The position numbers and the translations under genes are program-made. Under the pieces are notes generated by a model. That model was not told the DNA's origin. It searched no databases and saw only the letters and a program-made list of their open reading frames with translations. Positions 35,245 through 48,334 of a stretch of DNA of 64,000 bases are shown in pieces (within the stretch, counting starts at the first letter, position 1; each line of letters starts with the position of its first letter). Source of the stretch: Scenedesmus sp. ARA3 (taxonomy: Eukaryota > Chlorophyta > Chlorophyceae > Sphaeropleales > Scenedesmaceae). Location of the stretch: NCBI GenBank assembly GCA_004335835.1, contig RWJK01001353.1:62001-126000 (forward strand). The letters are read 5' to 3'.

Positions 35245-37080
35245 TGCATGGCCCCAGCAAGATGCACAAGGACATCATCCAGCTCATCGTTGAGGACCAC
35301 AACAGGGGCAGGGCCATGTATGCTCAGGTAATTAAGGCCACGTTTTTGCAGCAGCCCTGGCCCTCAGCACCTGCAGCTGGAGCCTGTGCAGTGGGGTGCT
35401 TCACCACAGTCTACTAGTGCTGGGCAATCATGATGGTGGCAGACCTGGCAGCACCACATGCACATTGTACCATGCCAGCCTGTGCCAGCTGCTTTTGTAC
35501 GGGGTGCTGTGCTGCGTCTCTGCGGGAAGCTCCCATGCATAAGAGAACTGGCACCTCTTTACATGGTGCATCTCATCTCAGTTGCTTGTGCATTGACCAC
35601 ACGTTGTCCTGCACCTCTGTTTGAGGCTGAGCAAAGTTCTGCTGTGCCTGCTGCCACCATGTGACTGCAGTACATGATGCCGGAAACAACTGGGGAGCAG
35701 AAGCAGTACCTGGCATGGCACATGATCAGGGAGTCATCCGTGCACTCCGCCAAGGAGGAGGAGGTAAGACCTCAACAGCAGCAGCTGCTGCAGCAGCAGC
35801 AGCAACAGCAACAGCAGCACCATATGCCTTTGTTCTGGATGGGCAGCAATACCAGCCACATGCACACCATACAGCCCCAACAAATGTACCCCTTCCGCAC
35901 GCGAAAGCGCCTGGCCAGCCACAATGTAACATGTGTTGCCAGATGTGCATCAACCGATTCTCACATCCATTCTGTAACGCTGTGAGGGTCACAGGTCACA
36001 CATGTAACTAACCTGTCTTCATCAATGCTCAAGGCTGCGGGATTTGCTGCTGCCGCTGCTGCTGGCAGGTGCTGTACCCTGCCATGCGCATCAAGCTGGG
36101 CCATGAGGCTGTGGATCACTGCCTGGAGGAGCACCAGAAGCTCAAGGACGGCCTGGCAGCACTCACAGCCGCCAGCGTCAGTGACCCCAACTTTGACGGC
36201 ATGTTGCAGGAGTACATGCAGGTGTGCGGCTGTGGGGCAATCAAGCTAGATGTGGTTACGGCAGAGGGCAACGGTGTTGTGTTGCTGGAATCGAGCTTAT
36301 AGATCAGCGCAACACTGCTGCTGTATGCTGCACGCCCTGTGTATGTTGGTAGGCAGGGGTATGGTTGGCCATTAGGCTGGCACCACTGCTAGGCCAGCAG
36401 CAGTGTGTAAGGCAAACTGTGCTATTGGGCTCGACCAAGCTGCATTCTGTGTGTATGCTTTGCTGTCTTTTAACTGATGCCTGCTTGCTGCTGCTGCTGC
36501 CGCTGCTGCTGCCAGGAGCTTGTGAAGCATATGCACGAGGAGGAGGATGACCTGCTGCCCCGCTTTGCTGCTGCGGAGGGCGTCAGCAGCGACTACCTCA
36601 TGCAGCTGGGGCGGGTCTTTGAGACGTCCAAACTGCTGGTGCCATCTAGGTGAGGCGCCAGGCGAGAGTCCAGCTAGCGGAAAGCAGTTTTCAGCAGGCA
36701 GGCGTGTGTTGTTTGATGCACAGGCAGATGTTTGTATGCTGCCAGCTTGGGGGCATTACCATGTATGGGCACTAGCAGCAAGCAGCTGCACAGCTGCATG
36801 CAGCCTGCTGTTGGTGAGCCAGTACGGCATTGCAAGCACAGTCAAAGACTCTTTTGGAACTCGTTCGAAACGGTATTGCAGCAACTGCAATACTACATTT
36901 ATGGGGTTGGGGTTGCCAACAGTCAGTGACACTGGGCTGATCTGTCTGCTCATCCTGCTTCTCAGGCCGCACCCCTGGGCGCCCAACAAGCCGCCGCTGA
37001 ACATCATTACCAACAGCGCGTGTGTGCCGCTGGACTTCCTGAGGGACCTGGTGCGCTTCGAGGGGGCGCCGCCGCTGTGA
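35245..37080 (+). CDS. Hemerythrin-like HHE-domain protein 1
   Basis: HHE proteins bind a non-haem di-iron centre through His/Glu side chains and sense or handle O2, NO or iron; the exact role here is unknown. Exons 35245-35327, 35671-35763, 36069-36221, 36516-36649, 36966-37080 join in phase, about 192 aa. Seen: HKDIIQLIVEDHNRGRAMY (first His helix), WHMIRESSVHSAKEEEVLYP (H..H...E motif), DHCLEEHQKLKDGL (third helix), HMHEEEDDLLPRFA (fourth helix), then a conserved tail HPWAPNKPPLN and LRDLVRFEGAPPL. No transit peptide is visible. The first recognised exon begins TG after an acceptor and needs one base from an upstream exon; if that base is A the start codon is split by an intron. Internal ATG at 35262 is an alternative. 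Paralogue of the gene at 53274-55391. Confidence 0.88.
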
Positions 37081-37085
37081 ATGCC

Positions 37086-37145
<60 letters not shown>

Positions 37146-37204
37146 NNNNNNNNNNNNNNNNNNNNNNNNNNNNNNNNNNNNNNNNNNNNNNNNNNGCAGC
37201 AGCC

Positions 37205-37257
<53 letters not shown>
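37086..37257. repeat. (CAG)n tract with assembly gap, directly after the HHE1 stop codon
   Basis: CAG units run from just after the HHE1 stop into a 50-base N gap (37146-37195) and continue to about 37257. The true length is unknown because the assembler failed inside the repeat. Confidence 0.95.
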
Positions 37258-37262
<5 letters not shown>

Positions 37263-39091
37263 CAGTAGTCGCGCCAGCAATTGCACGGAATAATGCAGCG
37301 CACATGGGCTCGTGCCCTGCTGCAGCGAGCAGGGGTGTGTAATTGCATGCGCATGAATAATGTATTGTCTGTAGTCTCTTGAAGCTTTGGAGGCACAGGA
37401 TGCGCAGAACACTCCGTGGCGCTCACAGCACATATCGCGGTGAGGCTTGCCGTCATGCACCTGATGCACAGGGGTTGTTGGATTGGGGGCGGGGCTTGGA
37501 TGAGGCCCGCAGTTGGATACTGCTTTTAACATTCAATGTTTACGAGTGTTTGGACCTTTGCAGCCCTACATGGGCAAGCTGCCACAGCTGCTCAGAACTC
37601 CTGCCTGTGTTTGGGAGCACTGTTTCGAGCCTTGCTTGCATGTCGGAGAGTGTGAGATTTGCTGTTACTCTTTGATTTCCAGTAGGTTGCGCGCCTGATG
37701 CAAGGGCCAAGTCCTGAGTCGTGCAATGTGTGACTTGCTGTTGTGCGCACCAGTTGAACGCTGCAGCAGAGAACATATCATTGTCTGCTCTAGGTTTCAG
37801 CAGCAGCTGCAAAGGCCCGTTACAGATGTTAGTGCCTTCATAAGCGGCACTCTGTCTTTTCAGGACCAGAAGTGGCACACTCTGGTAACATCGTATTGCA
37901 TCATTACTGGTTGAGGACCCCGGTTTCACTGTGTGTGTGGCTGCTACCGTCTGAGATGGTGCCATGACCCACATGTAACTAGTATCTCATGTTACAAAAC
38001 CTATAAAGGTCACACAAAATTTGTGTGAGCAAGCTGTACAAGTCTTGGTAGCAATTAAACATGTGATCTGCAGCCATGGAACTTCCTGTGTCATAGGGAT
38101 CCCATTGAGGTTATACATAAAACACCTAACAGCACATCACATATGCATATGGCCTGCATGTGCAGCTGTGAGATGATACAATCACAGAGTCCTAGAAGCA
38201 TACATCTACAGCCCAGCAGCATACGAATCTACACAATATATTACAGGATCATTTTACTAGAGGATGCCTAATTGACCATCACCTACACTTCAGGAAGCGT
38301 TGTGCTACATAAGAAGTGTGCATACAAAACATTCATCATCAGCAGCATGATGATAAAATCACGATGCAATCAAGAGATGATAGGCACCATCCCTTTGTGA
38401 CAAAATCTGTGGCTGCCAAATCAAGGCAGCTGTGCGTTGTCATGTGTCCAGAAGAGTTCCCATGGAATCACGCATAGTCAATGGCCAGCGCTCAGCGCAA
38501 GCAGAGCAAGCACTTTACACGTCATCACAAGCAAGCAGTTGTGCTCGCAGCAAACCAGGTCACGCTCAAGGTATCCCAGGTGATGGCATAACAAAACAAA
38601 GGACCACAACCAGGTCCATGCAGCACTTAACATTGCATCTGATCACGTTCTTCATGCAAGTAGCAAGCCATCCTATTGCAAAGGAGGCACTGTGGATCTG
38701 ACAAAATAACCAAGGTAGCACACGTGCCCACCACAAATAGCACGGATTGGGTTTCTGACAAGCAGCCGAGTACACCCTGCAGAGGTCTGACAAGCCCATC
38801 AGCCAAGCTCTACCATCCCTGGCCCATCCACCCACTGCAGGCAGGAACAGCAGCAGGCGCCGTGTGAAATGTTTGCCCCTGGTGTCCCTGAAGGCACAGA
38901 GGTTCAGGCAGCAGCTGCGGGACAGCAGCTGTACATCAGCTGCATGAGACAACCACAATATGCCTGGCATGCACACAGAGTTGTGTCGCTGCGGCAACAA
39001 AAGTGTGGGCTGTAGGCAACACAACCAGTGAACTTGCTGCACACGCTGGATGTATGCAGCCTGCAGGGCAGTAGCATGCAGCTGAACACTA
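37258..39091. other. Intergenic DNA between convergent HHE1 and expansin-like genes
   Basis: Mostly 3' UTR-type DNA. A TGTAA at about 37337 could be the HHE1 poly(A) signal. The part from 37950 to 38700 is noticeably AT-richer than its surroundings and has no coding character. Confidence 0.5.
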
Positions 39092-41200
39092 TCAATGGGG
39101 TCCCCACCGTGCGAACCAGTCGCCAAACGACCTTTGCCTGGGCTTGTTCCAGCCTGACCAGCCTCCGTTGTTGCCGCCATTGTTGCCGCCGTTGTTGCCG
39201 CCGTTGTTGCCACTGTCGCTTGAGGAGCCACCGCTGCCATTGTCAGAACTGCCTTGGTTGTTGGGGGGCGCTGTGGCAGGGGCACCCTGCAAATACAGTA
39301 CAACAGAACTGACACACAGACGTGTTGCAAGCTGCACTATTTTGAAAACAGCGTGGCTGCTCTCTAACAGTAACACCCTTGAGCTGGTCTGGCACACCAC
39401 AGACGTTCAGGCAAAGTGGATTCAAGGTCCTGAGGCAGCAGTGTAAGCACAGTGCAAGCATCATGCTAGATGTGCTGCTGGCTTTGCTGCTATCACGCAC
39501 CTGAGATGAGCCGCCAACCCTGGGGCCAAGCTGGTCGCAAGATGCAGGCTTCCACCTGAGGCCAATCACGCCCCACTTCTCATCAGCCAGCTGCAATCAC
39601 AAAGTAATGCAGGAAGAAAAAGAATGACCAGGGTTGATAATGAAAGTGAAAAATTCGAGAACACATGGCTGACATTCAAGCATCATATATGCAGCGGCCA
39701 GCAGAAGTGGCCGTGCTGTCTTCAACCGGCTCAATGCTGTCTTGCACAAACATTCCTCCGCCCTGCAGCATGACCAATGTCACTCACAAAATGCTGCATG
39801 GAAGACAGGCTGGAAAGAACACGTGCGAGGCAGTGAAGTGCAGCAGGCAGCAACAACAGCTTAGCAGCTGTCCGCCATACCTCCTGGAAGGTCCTCCTGC
39901 CAATGTCCAGGTGCTGCATGTCACCGCAGCACCACCTGCAGGACGCAACAGCAGCAACAGCAGCAGACACAAGTCAGTGTGGGCAACCACAAGATAGAAA
40001 CCAACCGAGTTTCACATGCACATAAGAAGCAGTGGCTCGTAACTAAGCATAATAACAAGGAACACAGATGGTTTTGATGCAGTGCCTCAACCAGGGTTGA
40101 CTCAAAACCTAATTCAACAGAATTGTAATTGTTTACTCGCGCACCTTTGGTTGCTGTAGAAGTTCTGGTGCACACACGGGCAACTGCAAGGTTCAACAAA
40201 AACATGGACAAGGCAGAAAGTTCATTGACAAATGTAGACACAAGTGCAAGGCAGCACAGGCTCTGTGCTGCTGCAGCAGAAGCCAAGCAGAGCGTGGATT
40301 TAAACAACTGGAGGTTGAGCACTAGAATGTAGCCTTGAAATGTCAGTCCACAACATGGGATGGTGTTGTTGGTTGCATGCATGTCCTGCTTGCAGGACAT
40401 TGGTCTGCAGACGCTCACAACAAGAAGTGGATGACATGACTCCTCACCTGTCCACAATCTTGATGACAACTGACTTGCTGGTGTCATAGCAGGCACTGGA
40501 CCGTTGCATGGTCGCCCCGTAGCCATCTGAGAAGTCGCTGTCTACGCAGCTCACTTCCCAGCAGCTCCTGCAAGAGGCAAAACACATAGAATGTTGTTAC
40601 CACAGGTGGTGTTGTGCGTCACACGGCTTGCAGGACAGTTATGCTGCAAGCAACACGACCCATGCAGAGTGGCGATATGGCGTCCTGCAAGCATACATGC
40701 TCATCTTACAAGCGAACACCAGTCCAACTCACCCGCAGTTGGGGAAGCCAGCCTGAGAGTCTGGCCAGGCACCATACCACTCTGGGATGTTGTTGTAGAA
40801 CTTGCAGGAACCCCTGCACAAGGCAGAACCAAGGATATTATAGGCCACCAGATGACTTGTCATGCCAGGCCCTGGTGTTTAACATATTGGATGTTGCTGC
40901 TGAGCGACTGCTTGTCGCAAGCAGCTGGTATCTGGCATGTGAACGATTGACATTGGCTGACACATGTTGTACTCCTTGCAGGCACCACAAGTGTTGGCAG
41001 AGCACCAAACAGTGAGCAATACCGGCCTTTTGGGGCTGACGAGTACATGAGCTGCAAGTGACTCACTGCTGGTTGTCATCGTAGAAAGTGGCCCTGCCGT
41101 AGGTGTAGTCGTCTGCAGATATGCTGCTGAAGGAGCTGAACAGCAGCACTGCACTGAGAAGTGCCGCCAAGGTGTAGAAAGGTCGCAGTGATGTAGGCAT
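39092..41200 (-). CDS. Secreted expansin-like (double-psi barrel) protein with Gly/Asn-rich tail
   Basis: Probable wall-acting secreted protein. Seven exons join in phase: 41200-41067, 40813-40733, 40567-40448, 40183-40145, 39935-39881, 39590-39501, 39286-39092; 237 aa. Seen: signal peptide MPTSLRPFYTLAALLSAVLL, then DDYTYGRATFYDDN, FYNNIPEWYGAWPD, CVDSDFSDGYGA, VVIKIVDSCPCVHQNFYSNQ, WCCGDMQHLDIGRRTFQELA and WGVIGLRW. Gly-Arg-Ala-Thr-x-Tyr, the many Cys and the hydrophobic/Asp pattern match the expansin/barwin barrel. There is no second (carbohydrate-binding) expansin domain. The last exon adds a flexible tail with GGNN repeats encoded by a 12-bp array (39172-39212) and a Trp-rich end. Paralogue of 44547-46109, divergently oriented. 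Confidence 0.88.
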
Positions 41201-41811
41201 CTTGATTTGGCAGGGTTTCAGGTACACTGCAGGAGGGGTCTACTTGAAGGGCGGTGCGTGGGGACAGCTTGAGCAGGAACAGTAGAGGGTCCTGCAGGAC
41301 AGCCAAAAACCGAGATGCAGCAGCAATAGCGATAGCTCTTAGTAGCTGGAGAGTATCACATGTTGAAACGTGCACAGCATCATGAAGCTGCAGCATGCAA
41401 GCAGTGCCTGCATCTGATGTGTGCAGCGTTGCCAGCAGCATGCTTCCTGCAGCCTGATTCCACACTGGCATGCTGCTCGTGCTGCGGTTGCTTCGTGCCC
41501 ATGCCCAGCCTTGAAAACCAAACCGAAACGTCGCAAGAGCGCCGTCATCAGCCTATGCCGCTGGCCAAGACGTGCATGTGCTGCTTCTGACCGTGTGCTT
41601 TCCCGCTCACGAGCGTTTGCGGCGAAGCACGATCCCAGCTACCCACCTTGGTTCTTGACAGGAAAATGAAGGCGGAAGACAAGGATGTGTTTCTGTGTTG
41701 TCGTCGTGAACGTTGTCTCGTGGATGCAGTGCTATCGTGGCGAACTAAAAAAACCGCTAGCAGAAGGCAGATGAATCAGAGTATAGCTGAACATCAGTGA
41801 GCTGTGCTGCC

Positions 41812-41819
41812 TTTTTATA
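41812..41819 (-). promoter_or_regulatory. TATA box candidate for the minus-strand expansin-like gene
   Basis: TATAAAAA on the minus strand, about 610 bp upstream of the start codon at 41200. This would imply a long leader or a leader intron. Confidence 0.35.
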
Positions 41820-42497
41820 GGCTGGCTGTGGCGATGTTACTAGGCGTCGCACATTCAAACCCGACTACAAGCTGGTTATAACACTTTACTTGAAACAACC
41901 AACACTTCGCAGCAACTGATGCGAAATTTCCTGGAAGAAAATATTTGAATGTAAGGCTTGATCGCGAATATTTACGTAAGTTGAACAGGCGTGTGCACTG
42001 CTCATGCTCAGCATGAGCAGCAGCTGCAGTGTGTTCAACCATTAGATCTGTCTCAGCAGTGGAGTACATGCCTGTTCTTCGCTTGTCGCCACACAACTTT
42101 CACGTTGTTTGTATTGCTCCTACCAGCCAGTCAGGTAGAGCATGGAAGCCATGCAACGTGTTGTGAAGACTGAGTGCTCCTGTGCTGGGATAACTATACA
42201 TTGTAACTTCAAGCACCAGGAATCTGCGTGTGAGGCTGCTTGCAGACGAAGAGGTGACGACATATGCACGTTTATGCATGGCTGCACTGTAGTGATGACA
42301 CATGCGTACTGTACAGTGCACCTGCACAGTGAACCACCTGTCATATGATTTGCTCACTGGAAGGCGCCACCTGCAGCCGCATGTGCCACTGCATCCCGGC
42401 AGAAGTATAGTGCTGCGCATGGGCTGCCACAGAGCCTGCATACGCCACCTGACAGCGCATCCTGCAGGATCCTGCACATGGCTTGCTGTTGATACGT

Positions 42498-43052
42498 TCA
42501 CCCACACGCCAGCAGCAGATATGTCCGCGGCCTGGCTTGGCAAGTGTTGCAGTCGTGCTTGAGCGCACAGCACGCAGCGTGTGTGCCTCGCTCACCCGCC
42601 TCTGCCAGACACCACTGTGCATGTGACAGAACATGCTGTGCGCACAGGGAGCTGTATGCTACTTCCTGCAAGCTCGCCTGCAGTTCTTCCAACATGAATG
42701 CTGGCCATGCTGGCTGTTCGCACCAAAGGCTGATGTCAGCCTGCTCGAGCGCTGACCGCAGCTGCCTGGCATAACACAGCCGTTGTAGTATGTCAACGCT
42801 ACTGCTGGTATTTGCTGTAACCTGCTGCAGCAGATTGCCCATGTCAAGTATCCACAAAGCGTTGTAAGCCGAACAACCCCATCGGGTGGTGCAAACACAG
42901 AAACAAAGCAGCTGTGCATGCACATTGCTGACACCGTCACCATCGTCAGGCGAGAATGCCACTCCCGCCATAGGCGTGGCAACGGATGCTGAGTCACACA
43001 GGTGGCAGCCACAGCACTTTGTGCGCCAACATGCTAGCCGCTGGCCAGGCAT
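42498..43052 (-). CDS. Hypothetical protein, intronless open frame, doubtful
   Basis: ATG-started open frame of 184 codons with an Ala/Leu/Gln-rich helical stretch (SAYNALWILDMGNLLQQV; FMLEELQASLQEVAYS). No family is recognised. It may be an exon of an unseen gene, a decayed gene or chance; its composition is more protein-like than other open frames in this intergenic region. Confidence 0.25.
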   Translation of the reverse strand: MPGQRLACWRTKCCGCHLCDSASVATPMAGVAFSPDDGDGVSNVHAQLLCFCVCTTRWGCSAYNALWILDMGNLLQQVTANTSSSVDILQRLCYARQLRSALEQADISLWCEQPAWPAFMLEELQASLQEVAYSSLCAQHVLSHAQWCLAEAGERGTHAACCALKHDCNTCQARPRTYLLLACG

Positions 43053-43623
43053 GAAGCAGACTGAACCACCCGATGCTCAAGAATAGCGCAGGCCAGACGT
43101 ATCATATAGCAGGTGCAGGTTGTTTTGTTGCTGGGGTTGCATCTCTTGGTTGACTGCCGCTCCTGCAAGTGCTTCGGTACTGCCATTCGCTGGCATGTTA
43201 TGTCAGTGAGCTCACGAACATGATTGGTTTGAACTGCAGGCAACCGGTGTGTCAGTGACTGACAGCAGCATGGTGTGCGACTGCCGTGCTGCAGGACAAA
43301 CGTCATGCAGTAAAAGGTGCAGCACGGCACAGCTGAAGGCAGCATATTCAGGACACATCAGGTGATATACCCTGATTGGTGTGATCACAACTCCACAAGA
43401 GCAATTGGCTTCATGGCCAAAAGCTGCAAACATGCCCAGCTTACAACCGAGTATTTGCAAGTCGGAGAACATGTAGCACATGTGGCTCAAGCCATGTGCG
43501 CCTCTTCCCCAATGGCTACGTTGCAAACAACTGTTGTGGCGTACCCACTGTGTGCCTTGCAGCTCTTTCACAATGCGCAAGGCGACAGCAGCAGCAACAG
43601 CACTGCAGCAGTAGCAGCATGAC

Positions 43624-43656
<33 letters not shown>

Positions 43657-43851
43657 GCAGCAGCAGCAGGTGTATGAGTCACTGCTGCAAGTAGCCCCTG
43701 CCAGCGACTTCAAGTGACACGTTCGATTGTGATTGTCAAGCCTTTTCGAAATATTTGCACTATTACACTGTTAGCAGCTGGGGTTGCCAGGCTAACATGG
43801 TGGTTTGACGTTCGGTTTGAAAAAATGACGACCACCAATGACAACCTGCCC

Positions 43852-43858
43852 TATATAA
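43852..43858 (+). promoter_or_regulatory. TATA box candidate for the plus-strand expansin-like gene
   Basis: TATATAAG-type motif about 690 bp before the start codon at 44547. Confidence 0.3.
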
Positions 43859-44546
43859 GCTTTACTTGGTCGATTCAAGGGGCAGAAAGCCTTAGACTAC
43901 TTCGTGATCACATTTGCCTGCTGTTTAGACCAACCTAGGCTGCCACGGACAGAAGCACCTCGCAAAGACAATCAGTCTGACATCCAGACATCCTGTCAGG
44001 GCTTTCTTCCATCCTGCTCGCTGTAAGGCGTTCTAGGTTAGTTGTCGGCTTCCAAGGGAGCTTATCAAATCATCTGTTGACTCGTCAGCAATTGAAGCGG
44101 CAGCGCATGCACGCCCGACTGGACGACTTGCAGCCTACAGAGAGCAGCAAGCTTGTTGTGGAGCATGCAGTGTCATCACACTTTCAACCAGATTTGGATT
44201 ACGGCAGATCACATCCATGGCCGTGCCAGGGCACTGCACGAGCAGCGTGTCAGGGCAGGCCTGGCAAAGTACCGCCCGCTCCACACAGCAGCGCAGAACG
44301 CCTTTCCAACGAATTTGTTATATGAACTACGAGGTTGTTTAAAAGATGTCATACCACTGCTATTGACAGCTTGTCTGCAGTCGCTTTTTGGAGTTCTGCC
44401 AGATTGGTGACACTGCCACTTACTGTCCTGCAGGCACTCCTGCAGCAGCTGCAACAGCCACGTTGGACAACCCACAAGGACCCCTTCTCCTGGAATCTGA
44501 GCTCGTTCCCCCAAGCTGTCAGCAATTCCCTATTATCTCAGCCAAC

Positions 44547-46109
44547 ATGGCCGTAACTGCTCTGCCTGTCCTCCACCTAGCACTGCTGCTGGTTGTGGCA
44601 GTGCTGGCCTGCTCCAAGCTGGTTCACGCTGATGACTTCAAGTACGGCAGGGCCACGTTCTATGATGACAATGGCCAGTGAGTGTTGAAGCTGTTCTGCA
44701 GTGCTGCAGCGGCTGGAGGGCCATCTATGCAGCAAAAGGTTATGCATGCATGTTTGCCACAAACTGCATGCTGGCAGCAGTTGCTGTGGCTCGCATGCCC
44801 CTGGTGTCATCAATGTTGCTGCCTGTGCTGCGATGCCTGCAACATGCTGCAGCTGTAACCATGTAAAGTTGACCCTAAAGCAGAACATTGTGCTAGTTGC
44901 TGTTCCTGCAAAAACGACAGCTTTGCATTGCTCACCTATACAGCTGCCTGTATGTGTTGCGCCTGTACAGGGGTGCCTGCCAATACTTCAATAACATCCC
45001 AGAGTGGTACGCAGCCTGGCCAGACACCATGGAGGGCTTCAGTGGCAGCTGCGGGTGAGTGCTGCTGAGAAGTGAACAGCTGATGCACAGCATGCGTCTT
45101 GCAGGAATTGCATGGCAGCTGCCGGCAATTGCCTAAGATCAAGCAGAAGCATCTGCATGGAACACGTCTTGCAGGACCTTCCTTGCATGCAATCACGTGA
45201 CAGTTTCACCTTGCAACGGTGCTTTGGGCTGGTAGTGCTTACCTGCTAAGCAGTGCTGCAGGCAATTGCACTTCTTGCTTGGCATTGCAGCACGCTGCTG
45301 GGCGCAGCGGCTTGCAGGACTTTGCAGATCAGCACGGATTCTTTCCCACCTCATCTGCTATTAGGACCAGGCATACATTTATGCCATTTGCTCAAGCTTC
45401 TCTGCATCTCCTGCTTCCTCTGTATTTGCTTGCAGGAAGTGTGTTGAGGTGGCCTGTGTGGACCAGGACTTCAGCGACGGCTACGGGCAGAAGATCTCTC
45501 GCAAGGGCATGTGCTACGATGAGGGCAAGAGCGTGGTCGTCAAGATCACCGACGCGTGAGTCGCAGATTGTGTATGCAGACTCTGCTGGTTCTGCACATG
45601 CATGTTTATTTTTCAGTACTTCCTGTAGCACTGCGTGCAGCCCTGATCATGCAGAGCTGTTGTTGCCAGCAGCTTGCTTTCAGCGTCAGGCACCTGACTT
45701 CCTCCTGCTGCTATTTGTGTCAATCACCAATATTGCAGGTGCCCATGCGTGCACCAAAATTTCTACAGCAACAAGCGCTGGTGCTGCGGCGACATGCGCC
45801 ACCTGGACCTGGGCAGGAAGGCTTTCCAGGAGGTAAGGCTGCGTGCTGGTTTGGGTTCCCCAATGGCTCTCAGTCAAACCGCTGTTGCTGAAAGCGTTGC
45901 CTGCACACAGGGACCTGTCAGCTGTTCATACCTCTGTGTTGCTGTCAACAGCCCAGTCATCCATCCTTACCTTGTGCTGCGTGCCGCTGCTGCCTGCCTA
46001 CTGTACTGCGTGTCCTCACTCCCAGCTGGCGTCTGAGAACTGGGGCGTCATTGGCCTCAAGTTCCGGGAGGTGGACTGCAACAAGGGCCTGGGCGTGCAC
46101 CGCATCTGA
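44547..46109 (+). CDS. Secreted expansin-like (double-psi barrel) protein, short form
   Basis: Five exons in phase: 44547-44677, 44971-45054, 45436-45555, 45739-45832, 46026-46109; 170 aa. Seen: signal peptide MAVTALPVLHLALLLVVAVL, DDFKYGRATFYDDNGQG, FNNIPEWYAAWPDTMEGF, CVDQDFSDGYGQ, VVVKITDACPCVHQNFYSNK, WCCGDMRHLDLGRKAFQELA, WGVIGLKFREVDCNK, ending HRI. It consists of the barrel domain only; it lacks both a carbohydrate-binding domain and the GGNN tail of its divergent neighbour. One exon here (45739-45832) corresponds to two exons in the neighbour, so an intron was gained or lost since duplication. Expected location is the cell wall or medium; activity on wall polymers is inferred from family resemblance only. 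Confidence 0.9.
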
Positions 46110-47954
46110 AGGGCTTCACCTTGCCTTCTGAAGGCGGCCGCAAAGCGCTCGCAGCTGCTGCCGGCAGCAGCAGCCGTGCGCTGGCAGAATGAGTGGTGTG
46201 CAGCCGCATACAGGGCGTAGGTAGTAATGCTGTATTTTCAACACACCATCAGTGTGTTTTGCAGTAGAAGAGTTTTACGGCGCGTTAACGGGATATGCAC
46301 TGGCCTTGTGATCATATGTCCAGAGCCCTGATGCCGCTGCACAGACAGTAGTGCTAGGAACACAACCTGTGTCACAAGCCTGTTAGCGCATGCATACTGC
46401 GCTGTCCTGTTCTGTGATCTCCTGTGAAGCGTACTGCTGCGGAGTCATAGCTATTGTCGAAAGCATTGTGCCCAAGAGGCACTGTGCTAGCCATGCCAGC
46501 AGCCTTACTTGCATTGATCGCTGCTTACATATTTCATTTTTGAGAGAGAGCAGGGTCAGGATCAGCATGGTAGAGAAAACTAGTTTGTGCAGCAGTGTCT
46601 GCTGCTGTGTGCCATTCAGCACCCTTGCCAACAGGATTTGGTGCAGCACTGCCTGCAGTGCATAGCGTTCTGTGGTCTGTGCTATTCCACCATATGCATG
46701 ACAACGCCTGCACTTGATGTGTTCGCTGGTGTTCAGCCAACAGAAATTAAAGGTGTCATGCGTGCCAAATGTTTCAATGTTGCAATGCTTTGCATCTGCA
46801 GCTGCATTGCAGAATGTCTGCAGCCGGACTGTACTCGTCACTGCAAAGTGTTTTTCAGTCTGTCACACCTGCGTTCATGATGATATGCCCTGTGCATGTG
46901 TGGAAACCCCCACTGCGTGCACAAGACAATGCGATGGCGCCAGTATGAGCCGTAGAGATTGTGATGTTTTGATGCTGTCTGGGTGCTGCATGATGTGTAG
47001 TTCAGCTCAATCAGGTGCCCAATGTTTCATCTTTTTCCAGAAGCACACGATCCACTTGGCCAAGTGTTTGCTGTTGTCTTTGTCTTTCGTTTAGCATCGT
47101 GTGCCAGATAGCATTCCTCTTCTGAGCCTCAGAGGATGCTGCTGTCGCCACAGCAGTTGTTGCTTAGTTTTGACCCTTGAGTCACCTGGTCCAGATTGTG
47201 ATTTGTAGTCGTTAGACATCTTGAGATTGTATATGGCTTAGCTGCAAGCTTCTTTGACACTCGTAGGTTGCTGACAAGCTTGATGGCGATCACTTTCCAT
47301 GTTCCAGGTCCTCTGCACTCCTGCCCGGCAGCAATATGTTTGCTGGTCACTGCGTTGCCTCGGTGGTTGTCAAAATGAAACTGAGTACCAGACGAACTCA
47401 ATTCAGCTGTAACAATCAAGGTCCCTTTCTTCTGAACCAGGGTCACACCTGGGTTGTGTCAAAGTGTTGATGGCTGTACGCAAAAGCCAGTGCGAATGGG
47501 CTTTTGCAGCCATGGCTGCTGCCACTGACAGTGGCTGCCTCTGTACAAGCTCTGCGCCACCTGTAAGCGTCCATTAATTAAATGGCAATTTAAAGTTCTT
47601 TTGAGCGTGCATTTGATTTTCAATTGCACAAACACAAAAGCCAGCCTCAATGGACAACCGTTGCCTGGTGTGTTGGTGACCAGGCAAGCCTTTTGCCCCG
47701 CCCCAACTGGAGGTAACCAGCTACGCCGCCTGACAGGTTCGTGCGTGATACTGATTACGAAAGTCTCACCTAAACCTTGCTACTTCTGCGGAATCATGTC
47801 GGGCGGGGCTGCAACAGCACATGTGTCTCGAAACCCTAACCAGTCACCAGTACCGTAACTGTGCTGCTGATACGGGCTGACATGATCACCGGTCGCGAAC
47901 AGTTTCTAGGCAGAGTTTCTTGCTATACTGCCGCTTACTACGTCCGAATTGAAC
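46110..47954. other. Intergenic DNA; no supported gene
   Basis: 3' region of the expansin-like gene and promoter of the next gene. A 105-codon frame on the minus strand at 47129-47446 has lower GC than neighbouring exons and no recognised domain; it could be a relic but I do not call it. Confidence 0.45.
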
Positions 47955-48236
47955 ATGGCTACTGGCAGCGAGGATTTCGATGCAACAAAATCGCCAGGGC
48001 TCCATCTGTACAAACACATCCTGGAAAAGGGCTTTCAGCTCGGCTCTATTCTTGGTGTGGGCGTCGTGGCGCCAGCACGGGCAGCCTACACAGCACTCTG
48101 GCTGAAGCAGCCTGTGGAACCACTCTCGCTGACCAGGACAGCAGGTGCTACCACCCTGGGTGCTTTCGTCATCGTAGGTAAATCCGTCAGTAGCATGGGT
48201 GGCACTCGAGGCGTGCTGGCTTGCGCGCAGATGACC

Positions 48237-48334
<98 letters not shown>

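Larger units (their letters stand above)
41201..44546. promoter_or_regulatory. Divergent upstream region of the two expansin-like paralogues
   Basis: A region of 3.3 kb between two divergent secreted-protein genes. Both sides have a TATA-type motif 600-700 bp from the start codon (41812-41819 on minus, 43852-43858 on plus). A (CAG)n run lies at 43627-43668. A possible coding exon is listed separately. Confidence 0.4.

Noticed and set aside
47129..47446. 105-codon minus-strand frame with a beta-rich look, possible gene relic
   Set aside because: No family recognised, lower GC than local exons, no splice partners found.
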